15,159 nt of DNA from Campylobacteraceae bacterium (GCA_031256525.1 JAIRQK010000026.1:1-15159); one strand, 5' to 3'. Counted from the first letter of the stretch, positions 1 through 8,168 are shown. A program made the numbers and translations. The notes: a model not told the origin generated them from the sequence alone.

Positions 1-1731
1 TTTATAGGAGTCCTCTTTTTTAGTCCAAATGTGGCTATCGCACAAGAGGTCAGCCAAGATATGTTGAAGATGTTGTCAAAATATGACAAAGAACATGCAG
101 ACCATTTTGGGACTATTTTGGTACAAAGTGTAGATGGAAGAATAAAGCCAATCGATACCCTCTCAAGAGAGATTTTTAATAAAGTATACAGAAAAGAGGC
201 ATATGAGGGCATAAACTCAAATCAACTGTTATTAGCAATGATAACAGATGCACAGCGAATGCAGTGGCTTCCACTCATAAAAGTTACTCACCCAGAGTTA
301 AAAAAAATAGTTGGAATTGATCAAGATATGCAGTATGCAAGTTATGTTGATTTTTTAAATCTTGAAAATGGTCAATATAAACTTCTAAAATATGCAGAAG
401 CAGCAAATAGAAAAAGAGATGCCGAGAGAAATCAATTTGATAAAGATGTGATAAAAGTTGATGAAAGACTCTATATTCTTCTATCAACATACAATCTTGA
501 TATGTTTAAAATGGTACCAAAAATAGGTGATGAGAACAATAGATGGTTCAGTGTCATCTCTGCGGTTAATAACTTCAATTCTCAAGAGGCTTCTGATGTT
601 AGAACTATTTTTATTACATATTTTGATGCAGTAGAAGAGGGTTTAAAAACCGGAAATTGGAAGAGTGCAAATGAGATAGTCGATATCATAAAGCAATATC
701 AGATGGATTATGCTTCGAAAATTATACCATCACAAAAAAGGATAGGTGCAGAACTATTTTTTAATAAAGCTCGTATTTTTGACAGATTGACCGCTGTTTA
801 TCTTATCTGTGGTTTTATGCTTTTGATTTTAGTTTTTGTTAAAATGATATTCCCAAAAGTAAATATCAAAACAGCTGTAAAATTGCTATTTTATCTCTGT
901 TTGGTGGCGTTTGTTGCCCATACATTTGGACTTGGTCTAAGGTGGTATATAGCACAACACGCCCCTTGGAGTAATAGTTATGAGTCTATGATATATATTG
1001 CGTGGGCGATAGCATTGGCTGGTCTATTTTTCTCAAGAACTTCAGTTATATCAATGTCGCTTACCTACATTTTGGGTGGGATAACACTTTTTGTTGCACA
1101 TTTGAGTTGGATGGACGCTACAATTACTAACCTTGTGCCGGTTTTAAAGTCATATTGGTTAACTATACATGTATCGGTAATTACGGCAAGTTATGGATTT
1201 TTAGGGCTTTGTTCTCTGCTTGGTTTTTTTGTTTTGGTTCTTTACATTTTAAAAGTTTTCAAGAAAAGTGGTGATTATAAAGAGAATATAGAGAGAAATA
1301 TAACTGAAGCTACAAGAATAAATGAGATGTCTATGATACTTGGACTCTCGCTTTTGACTATTGGAAATTTTTTGGGCGGAGTTTGGGCAAATGAGAGTTG
1401 GGGAAGATATTGGGGGTGGGACCCGAAAGAGACTTGGTCGCTTATCTCGATTCTTATATATTCGATAATTGTTCATATAAGGTTTGTGCCAAAATTGAAT
1501 AATCAGCTTGTGTTTGCGATACTTTCAACTATCGCTTATGCTTCGATTATGATGACCTATTTTGGCGTAAATTTTTATCTATCAGGTAAGCATTCGTATG
1601 CATCTGGCGACCCAGTACCAGTTCACACATCTATTTATTGGATAGCGTTTGTTGTTGTATCGATTGTTGTAGGTGCAGTTTATTGTGCTTATAGAGAGAG
1701 CAAAATAGGAAGATTAGTCAAAAAACTTTAG
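1..1731 (+). CDS. ccsBA: Fused ResB/CcsA-type cytochrome c synthase (CcsBA), 3' part
   Basis: Membrane protein of System II cytochrome c maturation: it moves heme across the inner membrane and attaches it to CXXCH motifs of apocytochromes in the periplasm. The frame is open from base 1, so the GTG at 31 is internal and the true start lies upstream. The first 250 or so codons seen fit the periplasmic part of the ResB half. From about base 780 several membrane spans form the CcsA half. The WWD heme-binding motif reads WANESWGRYWGWDPKETW (1384-1437). The two periplasmic heme-ligand histidines are in HAPWSNSYESM (His codon 958-960) and GKHSYASGD (1591-1593). A membrane histidine is in TIHVSV (1168-1170). 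All landmarks expected in this half are intact and it ends with a normal stop. Fused synthases of this kind are usually about 900-1100 residues, so roughly half is missing. Family assignment is firm; the fusion is inferred from the visible ResB-like part. Confidence 0.92.
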   Translation, partial: FIGVLFFSPNVAIAQEVSQDMLKMLSKYDKEHADHFGTILVQSVDGRIKPIDTLSREIFNKVYRKEAYEGINSNQLLLAMITDAQRMQWLPLIKVTHPELKKIVGIDQDMQYASYVDFLNLENGQYKLLKYAEAANRKRDAERNQFDKDVIKVDERLYILLSTYNLDMFKMVPKIGDENNRWFSVISAVNNFNSQEASDVRTIFITYFDAVEEGLKTGNWKSANEIVDIIKQYQMDYASKIIPSQKRIGAELFFNKARIFDRLTAVYLICGFMLLILVFVKMIFPKVNIKTAVKLLFYLCLVAFVAHTFGLGLRWYIAQHAPWSNSYESMIYIAWAIALAGLFFSRTSVISMSLTYILGGITLFVAHLSWMDATITNLVPVLKSYWLTIHVSVITASYGFLGLCSLLGFFVLVLYILKVFKKSGDYKENIERNITEATRINEMSMILGLSLLTIGNFLGGVWANESWGRYWGWDPKETWSLISILIYSIIVHIRFVPKLNNQLVFAILSTIAYASIMMTYFGVNFYLSGKHSYASGDPVPVHTSIYWIAFVVVSIVVGAVYCAYRESKIGRLVKKL

Positions 1732-1800
1732 TAATTTTAAGCAAAAATTTTTAGGTTTATGATAATATTTTTGAGCTAAAAAGAGAGATTGGAGTCTGTT

Positions 1801-2079
1801 TTGAGAGAGATTGAGTTAAAAAATGTAGTCGCTATAAATAGCAGAAAGTATCTAATTTCGACTATTAGTATGAAGGTTAGACATAGCTATTTTCAAGATG
1901 ATAAAGATTTGGTTATATATGAGACAATGATATTTGAGTTAAAAGATGATAAGGTCGAATATGCAAATCCAATCTATAACGAAAGGTACAATACAGCCGA
2001 TGAGGCTATATATGAGCATGGCAAACTTGTTCAAAATCCAGAGATTGTTTTTTTAAATCAAAAGTGCAAAATTAATTAA
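1801..2079 (+). CDS. Small conserved-looking protein of unknown function
   Basis: A 92-residue soluble protein that I do not recognise. I chose TTG at 1801 because GGAG at 1791-1794 lies six bases before it. A TTG twelve bases earlier (1789) is in frame but has a poorly placed ribosome site, and an ATG at 1870 would remove a third of the protein. The chain is charged, with no signal peptide, membrane span or cysteine pair; its only cysteine is near the C-terminus. The alternating hydrophobic and polar pattern in the first half (VVAINSRKYLISTISMKV) looks like beta strands. The middle (YETMIFELKDDKVEY) looks like a strand pair, followed by a probable helix around TADEAIYEHGKL. It lies 69 bases after the cytochrome c synthase gene and 81 bases before the OadG-like gene, so it may end the first transcript. 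No function is assigned. Confidence 0.72.
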   Translation: MREIELKNVVAINSRKYLISTISMKVRHSYFQDDKDLVIYETMIFELKDDKVEYANPIYNERYNTADEAIYEHGKLVQNPEIVFLNQKCKIN

Positions 2080-2135
2080 ACAAGTGATTATTTATCAAAA
2101 TATTGTTAAAATAAGTTAAAAATTTAGAAATTAAA

Positions 2136-2141
2136 TATAGT
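2136..2141 (+). promoter_or_regulatory. Probable -10 box (TATAGT) for the OadG-like/pycB pair
   Basis: The 81-base gap 2080-2160 is very A+T-rich. TATAGT lies 20 bases before the ATG at 2161 and follows A/T-tract DNA, as in many Campylobacterota promoters that lack a clear -35 box. A second candidate is TAAAAT at 2107-2112. Either would give a short leader containing AAGGG (2151-2155), the ribosome site. This is a motif match only. Confidence 0.35.
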
Positions 2142-2160
2142 AAAGAAAAAAAGGGTTTTT

Positions 2161-2388
2161 ATGCAAGAGTTTGCATTTATATTTATTTTTGTTCCGATTT
2201 TGTTGTTGAGTGTTGTTTTATACAACCAGTTCAAAATTATGAAAAAAATATCCAAAGTAGAAAAGTTAAATATATCATCTGATAAAGAGGGTGGAGCACT
2301 TCAGAAAAATGATATTAAAAAAGAGAATCCACTTGTTGCTGCAGCAATAATTGCAGCCATTAATCAACACAAAAAAAGAAGAGGATAG
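2161..2388 (+). CDS. Single-span membrane protein resembling OadG (decarboxylase gamma subunit)
   Basis: A 75-residue protein with one N-terminal membrane span (about residues 4-22), a charged Lys/Asp/Glu-rich linker, and a C-terminal Ala/Ile helix (VAAAIIAAINQHKKRR) ending in basic residues. A short N-terminal span plus an alanine-rich C-terminal helix is the layout of OadG-type gamma subunits of sodium-pump decarboxylases, which tie the biotin-carrying alpha subunit to the membrane. The match is by architecture and position, since the family is poorly conserved in sequence. AAGGG at 2151-2155 is five bases before the ATG. Its stop is four bases before the carboxyltransferase start, and the last codons contain that gene's ribosome site, so the two are very likely co-translated. 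No OadB-like sodium-pump subunit is in the window. It could instead be an unrelated small membrane anchor. Confidence 0.62.
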   Translation: MQEFAFIFIFVPILLLSVVLYNQFKIMKKISKVEKLNISSDKEGGALQKNDIKKENPLVAAAIIAAINQHKKRRG

Positions 2389-2392
2389 GTTT

Positions 2393-4252
2393 ATGGCAAA
2401 GAAATTTATTGATGTTATGGATACCACATTTAGAGATGGTTTTCAGTCTGTATTTGGAGCAAGAGTTTTAATGAATGACTTCCTTCCAGCAGTTAGTGCT
2501 GCAAGAATGGCTGGGATAAATCATTTTGAGTTTGGTGGTGGTGCGAGATTTCAAAGTCTCTATTTTTATCTAAATGAGGATGCTTTTACTATGATGGATA
2601 AGTTTCGCGAAGCTGCTGGAGCTGATGCAAACTTACAGACACTTGCGCGTGGAATAAATACAGTTACGCTTGATACAGGAAGTCGTGAGATTATTGATTT
2701 ACACGCTAAAATGTTTAAAAAGCATGGAACTACAACTATTAGAAATTTTGATGCTTTAAATGATGTAAATAACTTAAGATATAGTGCTAAACGCATTAAA
2801 AAGCATGATTTAAAGCACGAAGTGGTAGTAACTATGATGGATTTACCACCCGGGTGTACAGGTGCTCATGATGTTGCTTTTTATGAAAAAACTTTGCGTG
2901 AGATATTGGATGCTGAGATACCTTATGATAGCGTTTGCTTTAAAGATGCAAGTGGTACTTCAAGCCCTCAAAAAGTCTATGAAACTATCAAAATGGCAAA
3001 AAAATTGCTCCCAGAAAATACCAATGTAAGACTTCACACGCACGAAACAGCAGGAGTTAGTGTAGCTTGCTATTTAGCTGCGTTAGAAGCTGGTGTAGAT
3101 GGTATAGATTTGGCTGCTGCACCAGTAAGTGGCGGAACAAGCCAACCCGATTTTTTGACAATGCTTCATGCTGTTAAGGGAAAAAACTATGACCTCGGTG
3201 GACTTGAAATTGAAAAAGTACTAAAATATGAAGATGTTTTAAGAGATTGTCTTAAAGACTATTTCTTCCCGCCAGAAGCTACTCAAGTGTTGCCTTTGAT
3301 ACCATTTTCACCGATGCCCGGTGGTGCATTGACAGCAAATACGCAAATGATGAGAGATAACAATATCTTGGGCAAATTTCCAGAAGTGATAAAAGCTATG
3401 CAAGAGGTGGTGGAACTTGGAGGATATGGCACAAGCGTAACTCCTGTTTCACAATTCTATTTTCAACAAGCGTTTAACAATGTAATGTTTGGCAGATGGG
3501 AAAAGATAGTTGATGGTTATGGAAGAATGGTTTTAGGATATTTTGGAAAAACGCCAGTTGCACCAAATGCTGAAATTGTCAAAAAAGCAAGTCAGCAACT
3601 AAAATTAGAGCCTACTACAGAAGACCCTATAGATATCGCAGATAGAGATATAACAAAAACACTTCTCTATGTAAGACAACAGCTTGAAAAAGAGAAAATT
3701 CCTGACACTGAGGAAAATATATTTATCGTAGCTGCTTGTAAAGAAAAAGGAGTTGCATTTTTAAAAGGCGAAGCAAAAGTAAATGTTAGAAAAAATACAA
3801 AAGACGAAGCAAAAGCAGATAAAGCTATAGCCCCATCTAACAAAACATCATCAGTATCATCATATACGGTTGTTGTAAATGGCGAAACATTTAATGTTCA
3901 AGTTGCAGATGGTTGTGATGTTTCTATTGATTCTGCATTGATATCATACTCAAATGCACTAGTTGAGAGTAGTTCTGTTCAAAAGAGCGAAACATCAAGT
4001 AGTGAAGTTAAAAAAGAAGAGAGCGATGACTATCCAAATGCAACACCACTAAAAACTGAACTTCCCGGAAATGTCTCTAAAGTTTTTGTAAATGAAGGAG
4101 ATGATGTAAAAGCGGGACAAGCTATGTTTTTACTTGAGGCTATGAAGATGGAAAATGAAGTTGGAGCACCTAAAAGTGGCAAAGTAGTTAAAATTTTAGT
4201 CTCACAAGGACAAGCAGCAGAAGCTGGCACAACACTCGCGTTAATCTCTTAA
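2393..4252 (+). CDS. pycB: Biotin-dependent carboxyltransferase (pyruvate carboxylase subunit B / oxaloacetate decarboxylase alpha)
   Basis: Moves carboxyl groups between biotin and pyruvate/oxaloacetate. The start is the ATG at 2393, with GAGGAT at 2381-2386; a longer in-frame extension would run through the upstream gene. The protein is 619 residues. The N-terminal carboxyltransferase barrel has DTTFRDGFQS (10-19), FKDASGT (183-189, Lys184 being the likely carboxylated metal ligand), the metal-binding HTHETAG (215-221) and SGGTSQPDF (246-254). After the conserved C-terminal part of the enzyme comes a Ser/Lys/Glu-rich linker, then a biotinyl domain with EAMKMEN, where Lys585 is the biotinylation site. 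A biotin carboxylase subunit must be encoded elsewhere if this is a two-subunit pyruvate carboxylase. The adjacent PEP carboxykinase gene and the two-subunit enzyme known from Campylobacter jejuni favour PycB; the OadG-like neighbour favours a decarboxylase role. Phe17 replaces the His usual in RD(A/G)HQS. Confidence 0.93.
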   Translation: MAKKFIDVMDTTFRDGFQSVFGARVLMNDFLPAVSAARMAGINHFEFGGGARFQSLYFYLNEDAFTMMDKFREAAGADANLQTLARGINTVTLDTGSREIIDLHAKMFKKHGTTTIRNFDALNDVNNLRYSAKRIKKHDLKHEVVVTMMDLPPGCTGAHDVAFYEKTLREILDAEIPYDSVCFKDASGTSSPQKVYETIKMAKKLLPENTNVRLHTHETAGVSVACYLAALEAGVDGIDLAAAPVSGGTSQPDFLTMLHAVKGKNYDLGGLEIEKVLKYEDVLRDCLKDYFFPPEATQVLPLIPFSPMPGGALTANTQMMRDNNILGKFPEVIKAMQEVVELGGYGTSVTPVSQFYFQQAFNNVMFGRWEKIVDGYGRMVLGYFGKTPVAPNAEIVKKASQQLKLEPTTEDPIDIADRDITKTLLYVRQQLEKEKIPDTEENIFIVAACKEKGVAFLKGEAKVNVRKNTKDEAKADKAIAPSNKTSSVSSYTVVVNGETFNVQVADGCDVSIDSALISYSNALVESSSVQKSETSSSEVKKEESDDYPNATPLKTELPGNVSKVFVNEGDDVKAGQAMFLLEAMKMENEVGAPKSGKVVKILVSQGQAAEAGTTLALIS

Positions 4253-4258
4253 AAAGCT

Positions 4259-4298
4259 AAATTTCCTTATATGCATTTTTTTGTGTATAGGGAAATTT
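4259..4298 (+). terminator. Hairpin terminator after pycB
   Basis: AAATTTCCTTATA (4259-4271) pairs with TATAGGGAAATTT (4286-4298), 13 pairs with one G-U. Four more pairs inside (two G-U) leave a loop of six T (4276-4281). It starts six bases after the pycB stop. Only a short T run follows the right arm, so termination may be partial, but position and stem strength support the call. The arms are nearly symmetric. Confidence 0.6.
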
Positions 4299-4332
4299 TC
4301 ATAAAAATTCAGATAAATATTCATAAAATTTC
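4298..4332 (+). repeat. Spaced direct repeat upstream of the pckA promoter
   Basis: TTCATAAAAATTC (4298-4310) recurs as TTCATAAAATTTC (4320-4332), 12 of 13 bases the same, with starts 22 bases apart, about two turns of the helix. The pair sits just upstream of the first TATAAT box of the pckA promoter region, where a regulator dimer could bind. The A+T-rich setting makes chance similarity possible. Confidence 0.4.
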
Positions 4333-4355
4333 GGACAAATTTAGATTATTTATCC

Positions 4356-4361
4356 TATAAT
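4356..4361 (+). promoter_or_regulatory. -10 box (TATAAT), upstream pckA promoter candidate
   Basis: A perfect TATAAT. CGGACA at 4332-4337 could be a weak -35 with 18-base spacing. Transcription would start near 4368 and leave a leader of about 85 bases before pckA. Confidence 0.5.
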
Positions 4362-4403
4362 AGTACTTACAATTTAATTAAGGTTTTTGCTAATAAATAT
4401 TGC

Positions 4404-4409
4404 TATAAT
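4404..4409 (+). promoter_or_regulatory. Extended -10 box (TGCTATAAT), proximal pckA promoter candidate
   Basis: A perfect TATAAT preceded by TGC at 4401-4403, the extended -10 form, which needs no -35. The expected start near 4416 leaves a leader of about 37 bases. This is the better-looking of the two boxes in the 173-base leader region of pckA. Confidence 0.6.
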
Positions 4410-4452
4410 TTCAAATCATTAAATTGTGCAACATAGTTTAAAAAGGGCAAAT

Positions 4453-6042
4453 ATGAGTTTTAAGGTAAATAAAATAGACAAATTGGGTTTAAATAATATA
4501 GGGAAAGTATTTTATAACTTAAGCTACGAAGAGCTTTTTAGCCACGAAGTTACAAACAAAGAGGGAGTAGAAACGACTCTTGGGGCATATAGTGTTGATA
4601 CTGGAATTTTTACTGGGAGAAGTCCCAAGGATAAGTATTTTGTAAAACAAGACCCTTCTAAAAAATATATCGCTTGGGGTTCTATGAATATACCAATCTC
4701 AAAAGAGCTTTTTGACACTCTTTTAAATAAAGCACAAAAACAACTTTCAGGTAAAAATATATATATACAAGATGCTTACTGTGGTGCTTCAAAAGAGAGT
4801 AGAAAAAGCGTTAGATTTGTAACTGAAGTTGCTTGGCAAGCACATTTTGTAAAAAATATGTTTATTCGTCCAAATGAGAATGAGCTAAAAGAGTTTTCTC
4901 CTGATTTTGTAGTTTACAATGCTTGTAAATGTAGCAATAAAGATTACAAAAGCGATGGATTAAATTCAGATGTTTTTATAATTTTCAACATAGAAGAAAA
5001 TATCGCGGTAATTGGTGGAACTTGGTATGGTGGAGAGATGAAAAAAGGTATCTTTTCTATGATGAATTACTGGCTACCATTAGAAGGTAAACTCTCTATG
5101 CACTGTTCTGCAAATGTCGGAAAAAATGGAGATACTGCACTTTTCTTTGGACTCTCTGGAACAGGAAAAACAACACTCTCAACCGATCCAGATAGAAAAC
5201 TTATAGGTGATGATGAGCATGGTTGGGATGATAATGGCATCTTTAACTTTGAAGGTGGGTGCTACGCAAAATGTGTCAATCTTGACCCAAAAAGTGAGCC
5301 AGAGATTTACGCAGCAATAAAAAGAGATGCACTTTTAGAAAATGTTGTCATTGACGAAAGTGGCGTTATCGATTTTGCTGATGCGAGCAAGACTGAAAAT
5401 ACAAGAGTATCTTATCCGATTGAGCATATAGAAAATCATGAACCAAGCCTAAGTGCAGGACACCCAAAAAATATTATTTTTTTAACTGCTGATGCGTTTG
5501 GTGTTTTGCCTCCTGTTTCAAAACTTAGCAAAGAACAAGCAATGTACTATTTCTTAAGTGGATACACAGCAAAAGTTGCAGGAACAGAGAGAGGCGTAAC
5601 AGAGCCTGTTGCAACATTTTCAGCTTGTTTTGGAGAGGCATTTTTACCACTTCACCCAACAGAGTATGCAAAACTTTTAGGTCAAAAGATAGACAAACAC
5701 AAAGTCAATGTGTTTTTAGTAAACACTGGTTGGAGCGGTGGCGTTTATGGTGTCGGTAAGAGAATGAGCATAAAAGCTACAAGAAGTTGCATAAATGCAA
5801 TACTTGATGGAAGTATCAACAGTTCCGAGTTTGAAGCAATATCTCTATTTAATTTACAAGTTCCGAAGTCTCTATCAGGTGTTGAATCAAATATTTTAAA
5901 CCCAAGAAACACTTGGGAAAACAAAGAAGAGTACGATAAAACAGCTGAAAAATTGGCTAAAATGTTTATTGATAATTTTGAAAAATATATAAAAAATAGT
6001 GCTGAGTTTGATTATTCTAAATTTGGTCCAAACAAGGGATAA
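4453..6042 (+). CDS. pckA: Phosphoenolpyruvate carboxykinase (ATP)
   Basis: Converts oxaloacetate and ATP to PEP, CO2 and ADP in the cytoplasm, the first step of gluconeogenesis. The 529 residues match the usual length of the ATP-dependent family. Visible motifs are GRSPKDKYF with substrate-binding Arg56, GGEMKKG with metal-binding Lys197/198, the P-loop [11 protein letters not shown] (233-243), and the second kinase motif GDDEHGW with Asp253 and Asp254. All key residues are present. The ATG at 4453 was chosen for AAAGGG at 4442-4447, five bases upstream; the in-frame GTG at 4426 lies nearly at the predicted transcription start and has no ribosome site. It follows pycB after a terminator and has its own promoter region, so it can be expressed separately from pycB. 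argH begins three bases after its stop, so the two form one transcript. Confidence 0.97.
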   Translation: MSFKVNKIDKLGLNNIGKVFYNLSYEELFSHEVTNKEGVETTLGAYSVDTGIFTGRSPKDKYFVKQDPSKKYIAWGSMNIPISKELFDTLLNKAQKQLSGKNIYIQDAYCGASKESRKSVRFVTEVAWQAHFVKNMFIRPNENELKEFSPDFVVYNACKCSNKDYKSDGLNSDVFIIFNIEENIAVIGGTWYGGEMKKGIFSMMNYWLPLEGKLSMHCSANVGKNGDTALFFGLSGTGKTTLSTDPDRKLIGDDEHGWDDNGIFNFEGGCYAKCVNLDPKSEPEIYAAIKRDALLENVVIDESGVIDFADASKTENTRVSYPIEHIENHEPSLSAGHPKNIIFLTADAFGVLPPVSKLSKEQAMYYFLSGYTAKVAGTERGVTEPVATFSACFGEAFLPLHPTEYAKLLGQKIDKHKVNVFLVNTGWSGGVYGVGKRMSIKATRSCINAILDGSINSSEFEAISLFNLQVPKSLSGVESNILNPRNTWENKEEYDKTAEKLAKMFIDNFEKYIKNSAEFDYSKFGPNKG

Positions 6043-6045
6043 AAT

Positions 6046-7425
6046 ATGGCAAAATCTCGCTCTGGCGTATTTGAAAAAAGTGCATCTGAACTTCTGAATA
6101 TCTTTAATGCGTCGCTACCTTTTGATAAAAAGTTATACAAAGAGGACATAAAAGGCTCAATAGCTCACGCAACTATGCTTGCAAATCAAAACATATTAGC
6201 AGAAGATGAAGCGAAAAAGATTGTTGCAGGTTTAAAACAAGTTCTTGAAGAGATAGAAAATGGTGAGTTTATTTTTGATATCAGCGATGAAGATATACAT
6301 ATGGCGGTTGAGAAAAGACTTAGCCAAATTATCGGAGAAGAGATAGGCGGAAAACTTCACACCGCAAGAAGCAGAAATGACCAAGTCGCACTTGATTTTA
6401 GACTCTATACACAAAAAAACAATATCGAAATATCTCTGCAGATAAAAGAGTTTATAAAAACACTTCTAAAAATCGCAAAAGAGAACACCAAAACTCTACT
6501 TCCGGGAATGACACACCTTCAACACGCTCAGCCGATAAATTTCGCTTTTCATCTACTTGCTTATATTTCAATGTTTAAAAGAGATATTGAAAGATTTGAA
6601 GATTCGTATAAAAGAGCTGATGTTTTACCGCTTGGGTGTGCTGCACTTGCTGGAACACCGCACAGTATAGATAGAGACATGGTTGCCAAGGAGTTAGGCT
6701 TTAGCAAAGTGAGTTTGAATTGTCTTGATACGGTAAGTGATAGAGATTTTGCGTTAGAGATTTTGTTTAATATATCGACAATGATGATGCACATTTCTCG
6801 TTTTGCTGAGGAGCTTATAATTTGGTCAAGCTCTGAGTTTAGATTTGTTACTTTTAGTGATGAGTATTCAACTGGAAGCTCTATAATGCCACAAAAGAAG
6901 AATCCTGATGTTGCTGAGCTTTTGCGAGGAAAAAGTGGACGCGTTTATGGAAATATGATAGCCTTATTTACGGTTTTAAAGGCACTACCTTTAGCTTATA
7001 ATAAAGATATGCAAGAGGATAAAGAGGCAGTTTTTGACAGTGTTGAAACCGCGTTAATTTGTCTAAAGATACTGAATAAAGCCGTTGAAACTATGACGAT
7101 AAATAAAGAAAATATGAGAAAAGCGTGTGAAGTTGGACATTTGAGTGCGACTGATTTGGCTGATTATTTAGTTAAAAAATGCAAAATTCCTTTTCGTGAA
7201 GCACATCATATAACAGGTAGTGCGGTAGCTTATGCCCAAAAACTCGGAGTTGATATATCGCAAATGAGTTTAGATGAGCTAAAAAAGATTGATAGTAGAA
7301 TAGGTGATGATGTAACTGATTTTTTAAATTTAGAAGCCTCTATGAATGCAAGAAATTCAAAAGGCGGAACCTCAACCTCTTCAACACTTGCACAAATTGC
7401 AACCATTGAAGAGTGGCTAAAGTGA
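6046..7425 (+). CDS. argH: Argininosuccinate lyase
   Basis: Cleaves argininosuccinate to arginine and fumarate, the last step of arginine synthesis. The 459 residues are the full length of this fumarase/aspartase-superfamily enzyme. Conserved regions are [10 protein letters not shown] near residue 105, [10 protein letters not shown] (154-163, with Thr156/His157 and His160 in the active-site segment), and the signature loop [11 protein letters not shown] (277-287), whose serine pair Ser278/Ser279 includes the catalytic base. The [16 protein letters not shown] segment follows. The ribosome site AAGGGA (6034-6039) lies inside the last codons of pckA, so translation is probably coupled. Pairing with pckA is a known Campylobacterota arrangement; fumarate released here can return to oxaloacetate through the citric acid cycle. 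Nothing in the gene looks damaged. Confidence 0.97.
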   Translation: MAKSRSGVFEKSASELLNIFNASLPFDKKLYKEDIKGSIAHATMLANQNILAEDEAKKIVAGLKQVLEEIENGEFIFDISDEDIHMAVEKRLSQIIGEEIGGKLHTARSRNDQVALDFRLYTQKNNIEISLQIKEFIKTLLKIAKENTKTLLPGMTHLQHAQPINFAFHLLAYISMFKRDIERFEDSYKRADVLPLGCAALAGTPHSIDRDMVAKELGFSKVSLNCLDTVSDRDFALEILFNISTMMMHISRFAEELIIWSSSEFRFVTFSDEYSTGSSIMPQKKNPDVAELLRGKSGRVYGNMIALFTVLKALPLAYNKDMQEDKEAVFDSVETALICLKILNKAVETMTINKENMRKACEVGHLSATDLADYLVKKCKIPFREAHHITGSAVAYAQKLGVDISQMSLDELKKIDSRIGDDVTDFLNLEASMNARNSKGGTSTSSTLAQIATIEEWLK

Positions 7426-7453
7426 TATTTTAGAAGATATTAGGAGTATGTAA

Positions 7454-7801
7454 ATGAGGTTAAGTAATATTTTTTTATTACTATTTTTGGTGATTATGTT
7501 AAATGGTTGTTTTCGTTATACATCAAGCTATGAAATTTTTGAGAAGTTTCAGAATATGTATGCAAGCACTCTTAGTCCAGATATTTGGGGGGAGAAAAAT
7601 ATATATAGTGAAGATAGGTATATGTATACCAGAGAGTTTCCAAAAAGATGTATTACAGGCCTTTTTACAAACAGAGATGATAAACCAGAAAAGGTTTTAG
7701 GATGGGTTGTAATAGAGGGCGAGAAACATTGTAAGGTGGCAGAAAAGACTAGTTGGGCTTATAATGAATGGTTTGATAATAGACATAGATATAGAAGGTG
7801 A
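7454..7801 (+). CDS. Small lipoprotein of unknown function, copy 1 of a tandem pair
   Basis: A 115-residue predicted lipoprotein. The signal peptide MRLSNIFLLLFLVIMLNGC has a short basic start, a hydrophobic core and the lipobox LNGC with Cys19 as lipidation site, so the mature protein should be anchored to a membrane facing the periplasm. The core, residues 51-93, begins YSEDRYMY, contains TNRDDKPEKVLGWVV and is framed by Cys66 and Cys93; the same core recurs in the next gene. After Cys93 comes a Trp/Tyr/Arg-rich tail of 22 residues that the second copy lacks. The start is ATG 7454, with TAGGAG at 7441-7446. It begins 28 bases after argH with no terminator between, so read-through from pckA-argH is likely. 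I do not recognise the family. Confidence 0.85.
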   Translation: MRLSNIFLLLFLVIMLNGCFRYTSSYEIFEKFQNMYASTLSPDIWGEKNIYSEDRYMYTREFPKRCITGLFTNRDDKPEKVLGWVVIEGEKHCKVAEKTSWAYNEWFDNRHRYRR

Positions 7802-7850
7802 GAAATAAATTAATGTGGTCTATATTTTAAAAGCATAAACGGAGTTAGTA

Positions 7851-8168
7851 ATGAAAATATTTAAGATTATCTTTTTAGCAATGAGTTTGTTGATAATAAA
7901 TGGTTGTTCTGCGCCAGAGCCTTATATTCCGCAGCAAAGCTATGCAAAGTTTGCAGAAAATTTAAATTTAACTATAGGTGGTTCACATATACCAGAGAGA
8001 AATCAAGCAAGAAGAGAAGTTTATAGTGAGGATAAATATATATACAAATTCGAAACACCTCCTAAATGTTCTTTTGGCTATCTAACAAATAGAGATGATA
8101 AACCTGAAAAAGTTATAGGCTGGGTTGTACTATCTAGTAAAGAGTTTTGTAGGCGACAGATACGATAG
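7851..8168 (+). CDS. Small lipoprotein of unknown function, copy 2 of a tandem pair
   Basis: A 105-residue predicted lipoprotein with signal peptide and lipobox INGC (Cys19). It is a paralogue of the preceding gene: residues 58-100 align without gaps to residues 51-93 of copy 1, about 25 of 43 identical, including YSED, TNRDDKPEKV and GWVV. Both core cysteines (Cys73, Cys100) keep the same 27-residue spacing, which suggests a disulfide in the oxidising periplasm. The N-terminal mature regions differ except for a short SY-x2-F match, and copy 2 ends five residues after the second cysteine. GGAG at 7841-7844, six bases before the ATG, is the ribosome site. TATATT at 7821-7826 in the 49-base gap could be a weak -10 box. 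A probable terminator follows. Function unknown. Confidence 0.85.
   Translation: MKIFKIIFLAMSLLIINGCSAPEPYIPQQSYAKFAENLNLTIGGSHIPERNQARREVYSEDKYIYKFETPPKCSFGYLTNRDDKPEKVIGWVVLSSKEFCRRQIR

Noticed and set aside
31..33. GTG at 31 as the start of the cytochrome c synthase gene
   Set aside because: The frame is open back to base 1 with hydrophobic residues, and the family is much longer, so the gene is cut by the window edge.
1789..1800. In-frame TTG at 1789 as start of the 92-residue protein
   Set aside because: Its purine-rich stretch is directly adjacent, while TTG at 1801 has GGAG six bases upstream.
4426..4452. GTG at 4426 as pckA start
   Set aside because: It lies about ten bases after a predicted transcription start with no ribosome site; ATG 4453 has AAAGGG and fits the family N-terminus.
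7503..7700. 65-codon plus-strand frame inside the first lipoprotein gene
   Set aside because: It overlaps the lipoprotein, whose signal peptide, lipobox and conserved core with its paralogue show which frame is real.
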